NCBI RefSeq assembly: GCF_000317555.1
Contig: NC_019745.1
Location: 434,001-498,000 of the forward strand
Source: Gloeocapsa sp. PCC 7428
GTDB taxonomy: Bacteria > Cyanobacteriota > Cyanobacteriia > Cyanobacteriales > Chroococcidiopsidaceae
Reading direction: 5' to 3'
DNA: 64,000 nt
Shown here: positions 36,768 through 45,095 of the stretch, piece by piece
How positions within the stretch are numbered: the stretch's first letter is position 1
Layout: each line of letters opens with the position of its first letter
The notes under the pieces: generated by a model
What the model saw: only the letters and a program-made list of their open reading frames with translations
The model's database searches: none
What the model was told of the DNA's origin: nothing
Translations under genes and position numbers: made by a program

Positions 36768-37850
36768 ATGGGAGAACACAAACGCATTGGTATTCTTACC
36801 AGTGGCGGTGATTGCGCTGGATTAAATGCTGTGATTCGGGCAGTGGTGAATCGCGCGGTAGGGACTTACGGTTGGGAAGTGTTGGGTATTCGCCAAGCTA
36901 CGCTAGGGTTAATGCAGCAACCACCGAAGTATATCGCTTTGGACATTGAGAAGGTAAATTCTTTGCTGACGGCTGGCGGTACAGTTTTAGGCACCACCAA
37001 TAAAGGCAATCCGTTTGCTTATCCAATGGCGGATGGTAGTGTATGCGATCGCTCTGAGGAAATTATCGCAGGTTATCGTCAACTCAACTTAGATGCCTTA
37101 ATCGGAATTGGCGGCGATGGTAGCTTAGCAATTTTACGGCGTCTTGCCCAACAAGGAGGCATTAACTTAGTTGCCATTCCCAAAACAATTGATAACGATG
37201 TCGGAGTTACTGAACTTTCAATTGGTTTTGAAACTGCGGTGAGTATTGCAACCGAAGCCCTCGATCGATTGCATTTTACCGCTGCGAGTCACAGCCGCGT
37301 TATGATTTTGGAAGTGATGGGGCGCGATGCGGGACACATCGCCATTAGCGCCGGAATTGCTGGCGGTGCAGATGTTATCCTCATTCCTGAAATTCCCTAT
37401 ACCGTTGACCAAGTTTGCCGTAATATTAAAGAACGCCAAGAACAAGGCAAAAACTACTGTTTAATCGTCGTTTCTGAAGCTGTACGCAATGAAACTGGCA
37501 ATTCGGTTGTGAGTACCGATCGCATGGGTGAATGCAGATATGGCGGTATCGGTCAGTATTTAGCAGATGAAATTTGTCATCGCATTGGTGCTGAAACCCG
37601 CGTCACCGTTTTGGGACATATTCAACGCGGTGGAACTCCTTCACCGTTAGAAAGACTGATTGCTTCAGCTTTTGGCGTCGCTGCCGTTGATTTAATCGCC
37701 GAGCAAAAATACGATCAAATGGTAACATGGCAAAATCGTCAAGTTGTGAGCGTCCCCATCGCCGAAGCGATCGCTCAATATCGCGCGGTTGATCCGCATG
37801 GAACTCTCGTCAAAACTGCCAGAGGCTTAAATATCTGTATGGGAGATTAA
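36768..37850 (+). CDS. pfkA: 6-phosphofructokinase (PfkA)
   Basis: 360 residues. Landmarks: ILTSGGDCAGLNAVIRAVV (nucleotide site), GGDGSLAIL (GGDG motif), PKTIDNDV (catalytic T-I-D region) and VMGRDAGHIAI (substrate loop, MGR). It phosphorylates fructose-6-phosphate. Donor preference (ATP, ADP or PPi) cannot be settled by eye. The Asp in GGDGS points to the nucleotide-dependent rather than PPi class. GAGGAC 22 bp before the start may be part of the leader. A hairpin at 37861 follows. Confidence 0.94.
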   Translation: MGEHKRIGILTSGGDCAGLNAVIRAVVNRAVGTYGWEVLGIRQATLGLMQQPPKYIALDIEKVNSLLTAGGTVLGTTNKGNPFAYPMADGSVCDRSEEIIAGYRQLNLDALIGIGGDGSLAILRRLAQQGGINLVAIPKTIDNDVGVTELSIGFETAVSIATEALDRLHFTAASHSRVMILEVMGRDAGHIAISAGIAGGADVILIPEIPYTVDQVCRNIKERQEQGKNYCLIVVSEAVRNETGNSVVSTDRMGECRYGGIGQYLADEICHRIGAETRVTVLGHIQRGGTPSPLERLIASAFGVAAVDLIAEQKYDQMVTWQNRQVVSVPIAEAIAQYRAVDPHGTLVKTARGLNICMGD

Positions 37851-37860
37851 ATAACTTATG

Positions 37861-37881
37861 GGATAGGCATTCTGCCTGTCC
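37861..37881. terminator. Hairpin between convergent pfkA and aspartoacylase-like genes
   Basis: GGATAGGCA (37861-37869), 3-nt loop, TGCCTGTCC (37873-37881): stem of 9 with one G-T type mismatch. The position, 11 bp behind pfkA and 7 bp before the minus-strand stop, favours a bidirectional terminator. The T-run is short. Confidence 0.5.
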
Positions 37882-37887
37882 TTTAAA

Positions 37888-39006
37888 CTACATTATTGCT
37901 AATACATATTCGCCTTCATTCACTGCATAATTAGTAGCAACATCATAAACAAAACCATCTTTTTCTGCGCAAATATCAATGACATAAGGCAATTCTCCAG
38001 TTTTATTAAACATTAGAATTTGATATAGCCTTTCTCCCATTTTAACCTTGCTACCAAGTGGTACTCGCGCTTGCACCATACCACCAACCGGAGCATAATA
38101 TTTTGTTATCTGACTTTTTAACGTAAAAGTCATTTTGTGCGCGATCGCCTTTGTATTATTAATTGCTAATATACCTTTATGCAGTAAATAATTTTTCACT
38201 CCTGCAACGCCTTTTTCTACCGACTGCGGTTGCATTTGCATTCCTGAACCAAGTTCTAATGTCCAGGCTTCTACATCAAAAACAATCTCTCGTCCTAGCT
38301 GTTGAAAAGTGTTTTCTAATGCTAACCAGGGTTTGATAAAAGCTTCATCAAAAGCATCGCCATCGTAGTCATCCAGTAAAATTCCATAATCAAGTAAAAA
38401 GTATTGCGCACTAAGTTCGCGGCGGGGAAAATAGTAAAGATAATCTAACCCGCGATCGCTAGACGTGTGGAGGTCAATTAAGTAATCAGCATCAATACTC
38501 AGTGATTGCAATCGGTAGCGAAAAAGTTCGGTAAAAGGTACGCTGCTAGGCGAATGAATTTTTTCAGCAAGCGTCGCAAAGCAGTTGATAATTTTATTTA
38601 AATAGTTTATTCTAATAGTATTTTTATCTAAATTTATTTGCGTTTGAGCAAATTCTTTTAAATCTTTTTGCCTTTTTTCATAATCCCAAAAAATGCGATT
38701 CCAGTCTTTGCCTTCGTAAACACAATAGCGTCCCGAAGCAAAATGATGCGATCGCTGATTGACTCCTAGGGGATTGCATACAGGTACTAGCCAAACTTCA
38801 CCAATCAATTCAGTATTTTGTAAAGTTTGAAAAAACTCAATTAGCTGATGTATCACGGCATTACCTGCAATTTCCGCGCCGTGTAAATTTGCTTGTATAT
38901 ATGCCTTTTTCCCAGATTTATCACCAACAAATCGATAAACTTGCAGCGACAAGCGATCGCCAGAAGCTAACTGAAGCAGAGGAATCGTGTAGATATCAGG
39001 AATCAT
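37888..39006 (-). CDS. Succinylglutamate desuccinylase/aspartoacylase-family zinc hydrolase
   Basis: 372 residues. The zinc motif is QANLHGAEIAGNAVI (H-x2-E) in the M14-like fold, with a later histidine (DLHTSSDRG) as the third ligand. The VPVCNPLGVNQRSHHFASGR block and the C-terminal EDGFVYD-like (EKDGFVYDV) beta domain resemble the family described as deacylases of N-acyl amino acids. The natural substrate is not known. It is convergent with pfkA and divergent from the CDF-transporter operon. Confidence 0.83.
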   Translation of the reverse strand: MIPDIYTIPLLQLASGDRLSLQVYRFVGDKSGKKAYIQANLHGAEIAGNAVIHQLIEFFQTLQNTELIGEVWLVPVCNPLGVNQRSHHFASGRYCVYEGKDWNRIFWDYEKRQKDLKEFAQTQINLDKNTIRINYLNKIINCFATLAEKIHSPSSVPFTELFRYRLQSLSIDADYLIDLHTSSDRGLDYLYYFPRRELSAQYFLLDYGILLDDYDGDAFDEAFIKPWLALENTFQQLGREIVFDVEAWTLELGSGMQMQPQSVEKGVAGVKNYLLHKGILAINNTKAIAHKMTFTLKSQITKYYAPVGGMVQARVPLGSKVKMGERLYQILMFNKTGELPYVIDICAEKDGFVYDVATNYAVNEGEYVLAIM

Positions 39007-39312
39007 ACCAAAAGTCTAAACTTATATCATGTTATAGATAAAGTTAATCAGAAAATAAATGCAAATTAAAGTTTAGTTGTTAGCAAAAATATTTAGTAAT
39101 AATTACCAATTTTTCTAGCAAAAAACCGCTTTAATTTACCAAAAATTAAAGTTTGCTTACTGATTCATTAATCTAATAGTTGCTAATCTGCACAAGGATT
39201 CATTTAATTTACTCCGTGTCAGAGTAGTGAGAATTAAGTTGCAAGTTGAGAAACATTATGCTTCTCTAGAGCAACTGATACTACATAAGGTTGCCATTTT
39301 TACTCTGTGATA
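39007..39312. promoter_or_regulatory. Divergent spacer with a 9-bp perfect inverted repeat
   Basis: A perfect inverted repeat, CTTTAATTT (39129-39137) and AAATTAAAG (39143-39151), with a 5-bp spacer sits in the divergent A+T-rich region. The same 12-mer (AAATTAAAGTTT) recurs at 39063-39074. These are possible operator sites for the CDF/phosphatase operon. No canonical Pho box (spaced TTAACC-type repeats) was recognised. Confidence 0.4.
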
Positions 39313-40026
39313 ATGCCAAAATTGCACTCGAACACGCGGAAAATCCAAATACTGCAACTAGCACTTGGGCTGGAGATCAGTTTTTTTGCTGTTGAACTTG
39401 GTGTTGGGTTATGGGTCCACAGTTTGTCGCTGTTAGCAGATGCAGGTCATCTCCTTTCAGATGTTGCAGCATTAGGAGTAACGCTGATAGCAAGCTGGAT
39501 GGCGCAAAGCGCTAAACGTCGCGCTAAGGACAAGAATGGTCGCATTGAATTATTTGCCGCACTACTAAATAGTCTAAGTTTAATTATTTTGGCAAGTTGG
39601 GTAGCGACCGAAGCAATTGCGAGGATGCGATCGCCAACGTCATCAGATATTCTTAGCCTACCGATGTTGCTTACAGCAGTAGTCGGGTTAGGAATTAATG
39701 GTTGTAATGCTTTTTGGTTACACGAGTGCAGTCACTGTGACCTTAACTTTAAAGCAGCTTTCTTGCACGTCATATCAGATTTATTTAGTTCAGTTGGTGT
39801 AATTCTAGCCGCGATCGCAATTTCTTGGCTCGGTTGGATGTGGGCTGATAGTGCAATTAGTCTTTTAGTATCAGGACTCGTTGCGATTTCGGCTACAGCG
39901 CTACTGCTACAAAGCCTCTGGATGCTATTTGGCAAAGCTTCTCCTGCTACTACAAATGCTTGCGACTGTGAAAAACGCGACATGGAAAAACTTTTATTTC
40001 CATCATTAGAGGAGATTTTGCGATGA
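39313..40026 (+). CDS. Cation diffusion facilitator (Zn2+-type), truncated form
   Basis: 237 residues from ATG 39313. Six membrane segments. Metal-site residues HxxxD lie in TM2 (LADAGHLLSDVAA) and TM5 (FLHVISDLFSS), the classic zinc CDF pattern. The usual ~90-residue cytoplasmic C-terminal domain is almost absent: after TM6 only about 30 residues remain, including CDCEK. A Cys/His cluster HECSHCD is in the TM4-TM5 loop. It overlaps the phosphatase gene by ATGA (40023-40026). A zinc exporter into the periplasm beside a zinc phosphatase suggests metal supply, which is inference. Confidence 0.86.
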   Translation: MPKLHSNTRKIQILQLALGLEISFFAVELGVGLWVHSLSLLADAGHLLSDVAALGVTLIASWMAQSAKRRAKDKNGRIELFAALLNSLSLIILASWVATEAIARMRSPTSSDILSLPMLLTAVVGLGINGCNAFWLHECSHCDLNFKAAFLHVISDLFSSVGVILAAIAISWLGWMWADSAISLLVSGLVAISATALLLQSLWMLFGKASPATTNACDCEKRDMEKLLFPSLEEILR

Positions 40027-42074
40027 GCAGTTTATGCTCAATTCAGTTTGTGTGGAAGCGATGGAAAGTAGTTAGTCTTTTGATCGTCATAACGATGATT
40101 TGGCTAGCTACTGTGTTACCTGTGCAAGCGCAAGGAGCAAACGAAGAACTAGTACGCATCTGGCCTACAAATAACACAACTTTACTGGTTGGGCAACGCT
40201 TTGATTTGCGTGTAGAAAGCTTAATTCCGGCGCAGTCAACACCGAAATTAGAGTCTATCACAATCAACGGCAATAACTTTACTGGAAGTTTTAGACAGCG
40301 AATCAACGAACAGCTGCAACGACCTGGTGGTTCCATCGAAGTCGGACAACCGCCCGAAGGGTCAAACCTTTTTGGTCAAACATTCCGAAACTGGAGTTTA
40401 CCTCAGCCAGGACGTTACGAAATTGTCGCAACTTTGAACATCGACGGACGCCAAGTTTCTGCACGCAATACGTACCGCGTTCAACCATTTCAACAACGAG
40501 GTAATTTAAACAAAATTATCTTTTTTGTTGGCGATGGTATGGGGACACCGTTACGCACAGGGGCGCGTTTGATGAAATACGGTGTTAAAGATGGTCAACC
40601 AGGTGGCTACCTTAATTTAGAGCAAATGCCAGTTACGGGTTTAGTAGCTACGCACTCACTCAATAGTATTGTTCCCGATTCAGCGAATACTGCGGCTGCT
40701 TGGGTTTCTGGGGCAAAAACCATTAACAATGCACTCAATGCGTTTCCTGACAATACACCCGAAAATCCGCTGGATAATCCGCGAATTGAAACTTTACCCC
40801 AGTACATGAAGCGGAGATACAAATGGGGTATTGGAATGGTGACAACCGCGTTTACAACGGACGCGACACCTTCATCCTTTGCAGCCAATCAAGTACAACG
40901 CGCTCAATATGAGGCGATCGCGCAACAGTATTTTGACTTTTTTCAAGATGGTTGGTATTTACCAGAAACCGGATATCGTAGCTTAAAAGAATTATCGCAA
41001 CCTGTTGATGTTCTCCTCGGTCCAGGAGCGCGTCATTACGTCCCTGACGAAAACGCCGCGGCTCAATTTAGAGATACAGTATTTCGTCGCGATAATCAAG
41101 ATCTCGTCGCTGTTGCTCGGCAACAAGGTTACAGTATTGTCACCGACTTGAACAGCATGAATCAAGCTCCTAACGATCGCCCCATCTTTGGTTTATTTTT
41201 AGGAGACTTTCGTGAAGGTGCGGCTTTAGGTCCACAAAATACTCCATCAGTACTCGATTTATTAATTGCACGTGGTAGAGCAACAATTGACGGTAGAGGC
41301 GCAAGTCAGCTAACTCCTCCTGTACCGTCAGAATTTGCTACAATTCCCACGCTCGAAGAAATGACTAAAAAAGCGATCGCGGTTCTTGAAGCCAAGTCGC
41401 CCCAGGGTTGGATGCTGCAAGTTGAGTCTTCGCAATCTGATAAACTCGCGCACCCTCTCGATCCCGATCGAACACTTTATGAAGTTTTAACTTTGGATGA
41501 CGCCGTAGGAGAAGCACGCCAATTCGTTGCCCAAAATCCTAATGCACTGATTCTTGTCACTGCGGATCACGCTCAAGGTCAAACTGTCGGTGGTACAGTA
41601 GACTCACAAGCAATTCGCGAAGGCAGAATTGATTTAAATGATGCCATGCAGTCGTTTGAAGATGCAGGTTTTACAACTTATCAAGATACAGATGGCGATG
41701 GCTATCCGAACGAAGCAAATCCAAGCATTAAGTTAGCGATCGGAATTTCCGCGCGACCAACATTCCGCACTGACTTTCTTACTGATGACTTAAATTTACC
41801 TCCTTCCGGTGAGGATGGTACTGAACCTAATCCTGAGCGCGATCCGAATGGTTTACTGCTAACCAATGACTTAGAACGCGAAACTACGGTTGCTAATCAT
41901 ACAGCAGATGATGTTCCGATCGCTGCTCAAGGACCTGGAGCCGGATTATTCACTGGTGTTATGGATAATATTGAAGTCTTCCAACGCATGGCTGCTGTTA
42001 TTTCTGGTGTGAGAAACCGTCAAGACTTAGCGACTGGTAGACCATCGATTACTGCTGCGGAGGCTGAATCATGA
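40023..42074 (+). CDS. Alkaline phosphatase, PhoA type
   Basis: 683 residues, translationally coupled to the CDF gene. A hydrophobic segment near residues 18-35 and a following AQA site give an exported form. An N-terminal Ig-like ~110-residue region precedes the catalytic domain. The catalytic serine S220 lies in VPDSANTAAAWVSG. Metal ligands are found in FFVGDGMG, TADHAQG and ANHTADDVPI. Enzyme: phosphomonoester hydrolysis in the periplasm, for phosphate scavenging. It is bigger than E. coli PhoA, with extra inserts (DTDGDGYPNEANP is Asp-rich and calcium-binding in look). Downstream gene overlap is ATGA (42071-42074). Confidence 0.9.
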   Translation: MSSLCSIQFVWKRWKVVSLLIVITMIWLATVLPVQAQGANEELVRIWPTNNTTLLVGQRFDLRVESLIPAQSTPKLESITINGNNFTGSFRQRINEQLQRPGGSIEVGQPPEGSNLFGQTFRNWSLPQPGRYEIVATLNIDGRQVSARNTYRVQPFQQRGNLNKIIFFVGDGMGTPLRTGARLMKYGVKDGQPGGYLNLEQMPVTGLVATHSLNSIVPDSANTAAAWVSGAKTINNALNAFPDNTPENPLDNPRIETLPQYMKRRYKWGIGMVTTAFTTDATPSSFAANQVQRAQYEAIAQQYFDFFQDGWYLPETGYRSLKELSQPVDVLLGPGARHYVPDENAAAQFRDTVFRRDNQDLVAVARQQGYSIVTDLNSMNQAPNDRPIFGLFLGDFREGAALGPQNTPSVLDLLIARGRATIDGRGASQLTPPVPSEFATIPTLEEMTKKAIAVLEAKSPQGWMLQVESSQSDKLAHPLDPDRTLYEVLTLDDAVGEARQFVAQNPNALILVTADHAQGQTVGGTVDSQAIREGRIDLNDAMQSFEDAGFTTYQDTDGDGYPNEANPSIKLAIGISARPTFRTDFLTDDLNLPPSGEDGTEPNPERDPNGLLLTNDLERETTVANHTADDVPIAAQGPGAGLFTGVMDNIEVFQRMAAVISGVRNRQDLATGRPSITAAEAES

Positions 42075-42523
42075 CATTGAGTAAACCAAGAGTCGCAACG
42101 ATGTTCAAACTCAGAAAACTACTGCGTTCTAAACAATTGCGCTTAGTATTAGGTATCGCCATCGCAGTAACAGTATTTACTCTACTGATGCTGCAACCAA
42201 CTCTAGCGTTTCGAGCGCGTCCTCATGGAGATAGTTTACTCTATGGTAAATTAGCCGATACTCGCCGCATCCACGGTGGACATGGTGTCGTTGCCAATGC
42301 CAAAGTCACAATTAATTCTATTCCTCCACAAACAACTCGTACCGACGACCAAGGTCAATTTTGGTTTAAAGGATTGCGAGATGTTCATTATGTTCTCAAA
42401 ATAGAGTTACCTTACGATCGCAGCAATATCTACTCTTTATCGACTACTGTACGCGGTCAAACAGGTGAATTTTTCGATATCGGTAACGATGAGCGGCATA
42501 ATTTGCACGAAATGGACTATTAA
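42071..42523 (+). CDS. Small secreted protein with a carboxypeptidase-regulatory-like fold
   Basis: 150 residues, coupled to the phosphatase gene by ATGA. A signal sequence (RLVLGIAIAVTVFTLLMLQ...LAF) is followed by a mature part that fits the CarboxypepD_reg pattern: GVVANAKVTINSIPPQTT, TDDQGQFWFKGLRDVHYVLKI. Such beta domains bind or present; no enzymatic residues are visible. A HGGHGVV stretch hints at metal binding. It is the third gene of the CDF-phosphatase operon and may assist the phosphatase. Function is not established. Confidence 0.7.
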   Translation: MTLSKPRVATMFKLRKLLRSKQLRLVLGIAIAVTVFTLLMLQPTLAFRARPHGDSLLYGKLADTRRIHGGHGVVANAKVTINSIPPQTTRTDDQGQFWFKGLRDVHYVLKIELPYDRSNIYSLSTTVRGQTGEFFDIGNDERHNLHEMDY

Positions 42524-42684
42524 GTGTAGAGATGAGGAGTGATTAGTGGGAGTGTAGGAGTGTGGGAGCGTTGGCGAGTGAGCGAGTGTTCGAGTACTAG
42601 AGAAATTACCCTCTAACTTTCATACTTTCAATCCCTACTACCCTACTCCCGCCTACCTGCTACTCTGTTTCCCCAGTTTCTTAA
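42524..42684. repeat. Second G/A-to-C/T foldback tract
   Basis: Shares words and order with 22986-23143: GGAGTGTAGGAGTGTGGGAG, AGCGTTGGCGAGTG, then CCCTACTACCCTACTCCCGC. It also lies between convergent genes. Copies in the same orientation and with the same halves point to a dispersed family. Confidence 0.55.
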
Positions 42685-43323
42685 TTAAGTTCCAGGTAGC
42701 GATCGCAAATGCTCATTCAGGTGCGTGCGATCGGCTAAAGCCTGAAGCAGTGGACCATGCGTCCCAAATTCTACAATACTAATCGCACCAACAGGGCATC
42801 CTAAGCGATAACGGAAGCGCCCGACATCGATTCCGAGTAAGCTACATAACATGATGCGAATCGTTGCTTTGTGCGAAACTATCAAAATATTGCCACTACT
42901 GTAACGATTTTTGATTTCCTCAATAACTTGCATCGCACGAGAAGCGATCGCGACAGCTAACTCACCACCCGTCGGCGGATACCATGCGGGATCTGCTGAC
43001 CAGCGAATATAATCATCGTGATAATCGCGGGCGACGGTATCGACTGATAAGCCTTCCCACTTGCCAAAGTTAATTTCTTTTAAACCGTCGCGCAGTTGTG
43101 GTTCTATTCCGATCGCTGTGCATAAGGGTTTAGCAGTTGCGATCGTGCGTTGCATTGGGCTAGAAAAAACAGCAGTCCAAGCAGTATCGCGATAAGCCGC
43201 AGCAAAAGCTTGTGCCATTTCTAGTCCTTCTGGTGTCAAATCTGGATCAATAGCACCACAAAAAGCATTATTTCGACTGCATTCAGTTTGTCCATGTCGC
43301 AAGAAATAAAGCGAGATAGCCAC
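42685..43323 (-). CDS. Histidine phosphatase (phosphoglycerate-mutase-like)
   Basis: 212 residues from GTG 43323, which gives the normal N-terminus MAISLYFLRHGQTE with the phospho-acceptor His in RHGQTE. The frame also runs upstream to 43395 through a heptamer repeat, and those added residues (QLSTINYQLPIV) are repeat-encoded and unlikely. Later landmarks: EGLEMAQ, FGKWEG and LIVSHKATIRIM (second catalytic His). Members act on sugar or nucleotide phosphates and on adenosylcobalamin precursors. The substrate is open. No Shine-Dalgarno is evident at the GTG. Confidence 0.82.
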   Translation of the reverse strand: MAISLYFLRHGQTECSRNNAFCGAIDPDLTPEGLEMAQAFAAAYRDTAWTAVFSSPMQRTIATAKPLCTAIGIEPQLRDGLKEINFGKWEGLSVDTVARDYHDDYIRWSADPAWYPPTGGELAVAIASRAMQVIEEIKNRYSSGNILIVSHKATIRIMLCSLLGIDVGRFRYRLGCPVGAISIVEFGTHGPLLQALADRTHLNEHLRSLPGT

Positions 43324-43329
43324 AATTGG

Positions 43330-43364
43330 TAGTTGATAGTTGATAGTTGACAGTTGGTAGTTGA
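43330..43364. repeat. TAGTTGA heptamer array
   Basis: Five heptamers in a row: TAGTTGA at 43330, 43337, 43344, variant CAGTTGG at 43351, TAGTTGA at 43358. Such short tandem repeats are common in cyanobacterial intergenic DNA. It lies immediately before the start of the histidine phosphatase gene. Confidence 0.75.
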
Positions 43365-43395
43365 CAAAGTCTTCCCATACTCTCTTCACTGTCAA

Positions 43396-43725
43396 CTACT
43401 ATAATACCAAATTCGAGTGAATTAAGCAATATTACTTACTTTTTTAGTATTAAATAATACTATTTTTTTAAGATAATTAAAGCAATAACAAAATACAATA
43501 ATACACGAATAAATATTTTATTGAGGCTCAAAGTTATATTTATGAAACTGTTAAAAACACATTTAATCCAGGCAAAAATTGACAAATTAAAGATTTGTGA
43601 AATACTTAGAGAATTTAGATAATCTCACCCGAATAACTAAAAGAGACAAAAAGTGATTGTATTCAAAGCCTTCAATTTTCATAGTAACTGAACTTGAATT
43701 AGTGGTGTAAAGAGGAAGAATAAAC
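43396..43725. other. A+T-rich divergent spacer
   Basis: 330 bp between the starts of the histidine phosphatase and serine protease genes. Very A+T-rich (around 43430-43560) with no open frame or clear palindrome. The GAGGAA about 13 bp before ATG 43726 is a plausible ribosome-binding site. Confidence 0.4.
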
Positions 43726-44856
43726 ATGATGCAAAAACTGACCCGCTCGTATGTATTATCATTTGTGGCGATCGCGAGCGCATTGCCAACTGCGGCGATC
43801 GCGGCTCCTGGCTTTATCTTTAAAACTAACGATAGTGTGACTGCTAACAGTAGCAGTAGCTACTGGACACCACAGCGACTGCAAAATGCAAAACCATTAA
43901 ACTTACCTAAACCTACGAACAGTCAGATAACAACACAAGCGACACCTTTAGCAGGAACGCCAATCAGTGCAAGTGGTCAAGCACCAACCATTAATATCGC
44001 CCCTAATTTACAGAATAAGCTCTTTCAACCGAGCCAAGTTAATTCTAATTCGGTCGCTGACGAAGCAGTACAACCGAATAATGCGGGTTCAGTAGGTGCG
44101 TATTTCACAAGTTCTCGACTGATTCCCCTCTCCGCAGATACTGTCTATCCATACAGGACAGTCGGAAAACTCTTCTTTACTCAACCAGGTCAAGGCGACT
44201 TTGTTTGCTCTGGTGCAGTGATTAAGCAAAGAATTGTCCTTACAGCAGGTCACTGCGTTCATAGCGGTAACGGTGGTCAAAATGGGTTCTTCACAAATTT
44301 CTTATTTGTTCCTGCTTATCGCGATGGTGCTGCGCCGTTTAAATCTTGGAGTTGGAGTTATGTCATTACTACAGATGCTTGGTCAAAGGGTAATGGTGTA
44401 GTTCCCAACGCTGCTGATTACGCGATGCTTGAAATCAACGACCTACCCTTCAATGGCGTTTATCGTAAAATCGGTCAAGTAACTGGTTTTTTGGGTTTTA
44501 AAACGCTTAGTCTTTTTCCCAACCACGCAACTTTGTTAGGCTATCCAGGTAATCTTGATAATGGCAACAAAATGCATCAAGTTACTGCCCAAAGTTTTCG
44601 TACCCGTACTCCCAATTCAGTAGAGTATGGCTCTGATATGCGCGGCGGTTCGAGTGGTGGACCTTGGGTACAAAATTTCGGTGTCGCCGCTGTCGGGCAA
44701 AATGGTGGCAGAAATCCAGGATTAAATCAAATTATTGGTGTTACGTCATACGGTCCTGTAGCGACTGATCCGTTGTATCAAGGTAGTTCTATTCCAGACT
44801 CCCGCTTTGTCAATATGCTCAACACCATCTGTAAAAGAAAGCCTGGAAACTGTTAG
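43726..44856 (+). CDS. Secreted trypsin-like serine protease (S1/V8 type)
   Basis: 376 residues. Signal peptide: MMQKLTRSY...ALPTAAIAAP, with cleavage after AIA or so. The pro-region (residues ~30-130, Ser/Asn/Thr/Gln-rich) is low in structure. The S1B-type catalytic triad can be seen: H176 in LTAGHCVHS, D231 in NAADYAMLEI and S310 in RGGSSGGPW. Disulphide candidates lie around CSGAV and GHC. Exported, so an extracellular or periplasmic protease. A hairpin terminator follows. Confidence 0.9.
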   Translation: MMQKLTRSYVLSFVAIASALPTAAIAAPGFIFKTNDSVTANSSSSYWTPQRLQNAKPLNLPKPTNSQITTQATPLAGTPISASGQAPTINIAPNLQNKLFQPSQVNSNSVADEAVQPNNAGSVGAYFTSSRLIPLSADTVYPYRTVGKLFFTQPGQGDFVCSGAVIKQRIVLTAGHCVHSGNGGQNGFFTNFLFVPAYRDGAAPFKSWSWSYVITTDAWSKGNGVVPNAADYAMLEINDLPFNGVYRKIGQVTGFLGFKTLSLFPNHATLLGYPGNLDNGNKMHQVTAQSFRTRTPNSVEYGSDMRGGSSGGPWVQNFGVAAVGQNGGRNPGLNQIIGVTSYGPVATDPLYQGSSIPDSRFVNMLNTICKRKPGNC

Positions 44857-44886
44857 AGGAAAACTCATTTGTATGACACGATTTGT

Positions 44887-44919
44887 CAGGTTTTGCCACT
44901 ACACAAAACCTGAATTTTT
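44887..44919 (+). terminator. Rho-independent terminator behind the serine protease
   Basis: Stem CAGGTTTTG (44887-44895) and CAAAACCTG (44904-44912), 8-nt loop, then AATTTTTA. Perfect 9-bp stem; the T-run is moderate. Confidence 0.72.
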
Positions 44920-45095
44920 ATATAACATTGCTGCCAAAATATCATTTTAATTTTTCTCCTCTTGACGCCAGAAGTAAACAGTTATAAGTTATCTATAATT
45001 AGATTAATAGCAAGTGTCATTCTCTCTATGAGTTCTAATAAATACACTTAGCGTTTGCGGTGTAATTCATATAACTTTATTCTTAAAAATATTCG

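Noticed and set aside
39007-39312. Pho box before the phosphatase operon
   Set aside because: I looked for spaced TTAACC-type repeats and did not find a convincing set; only an A+T-rich inverted repeat is present.
43330-43364. Regular repeat that could be taken for a CRISPR-like array
   Set aside because: The units are 7 bp with no unique spacers; it is a short tandem repeat. No cas genes in the window.
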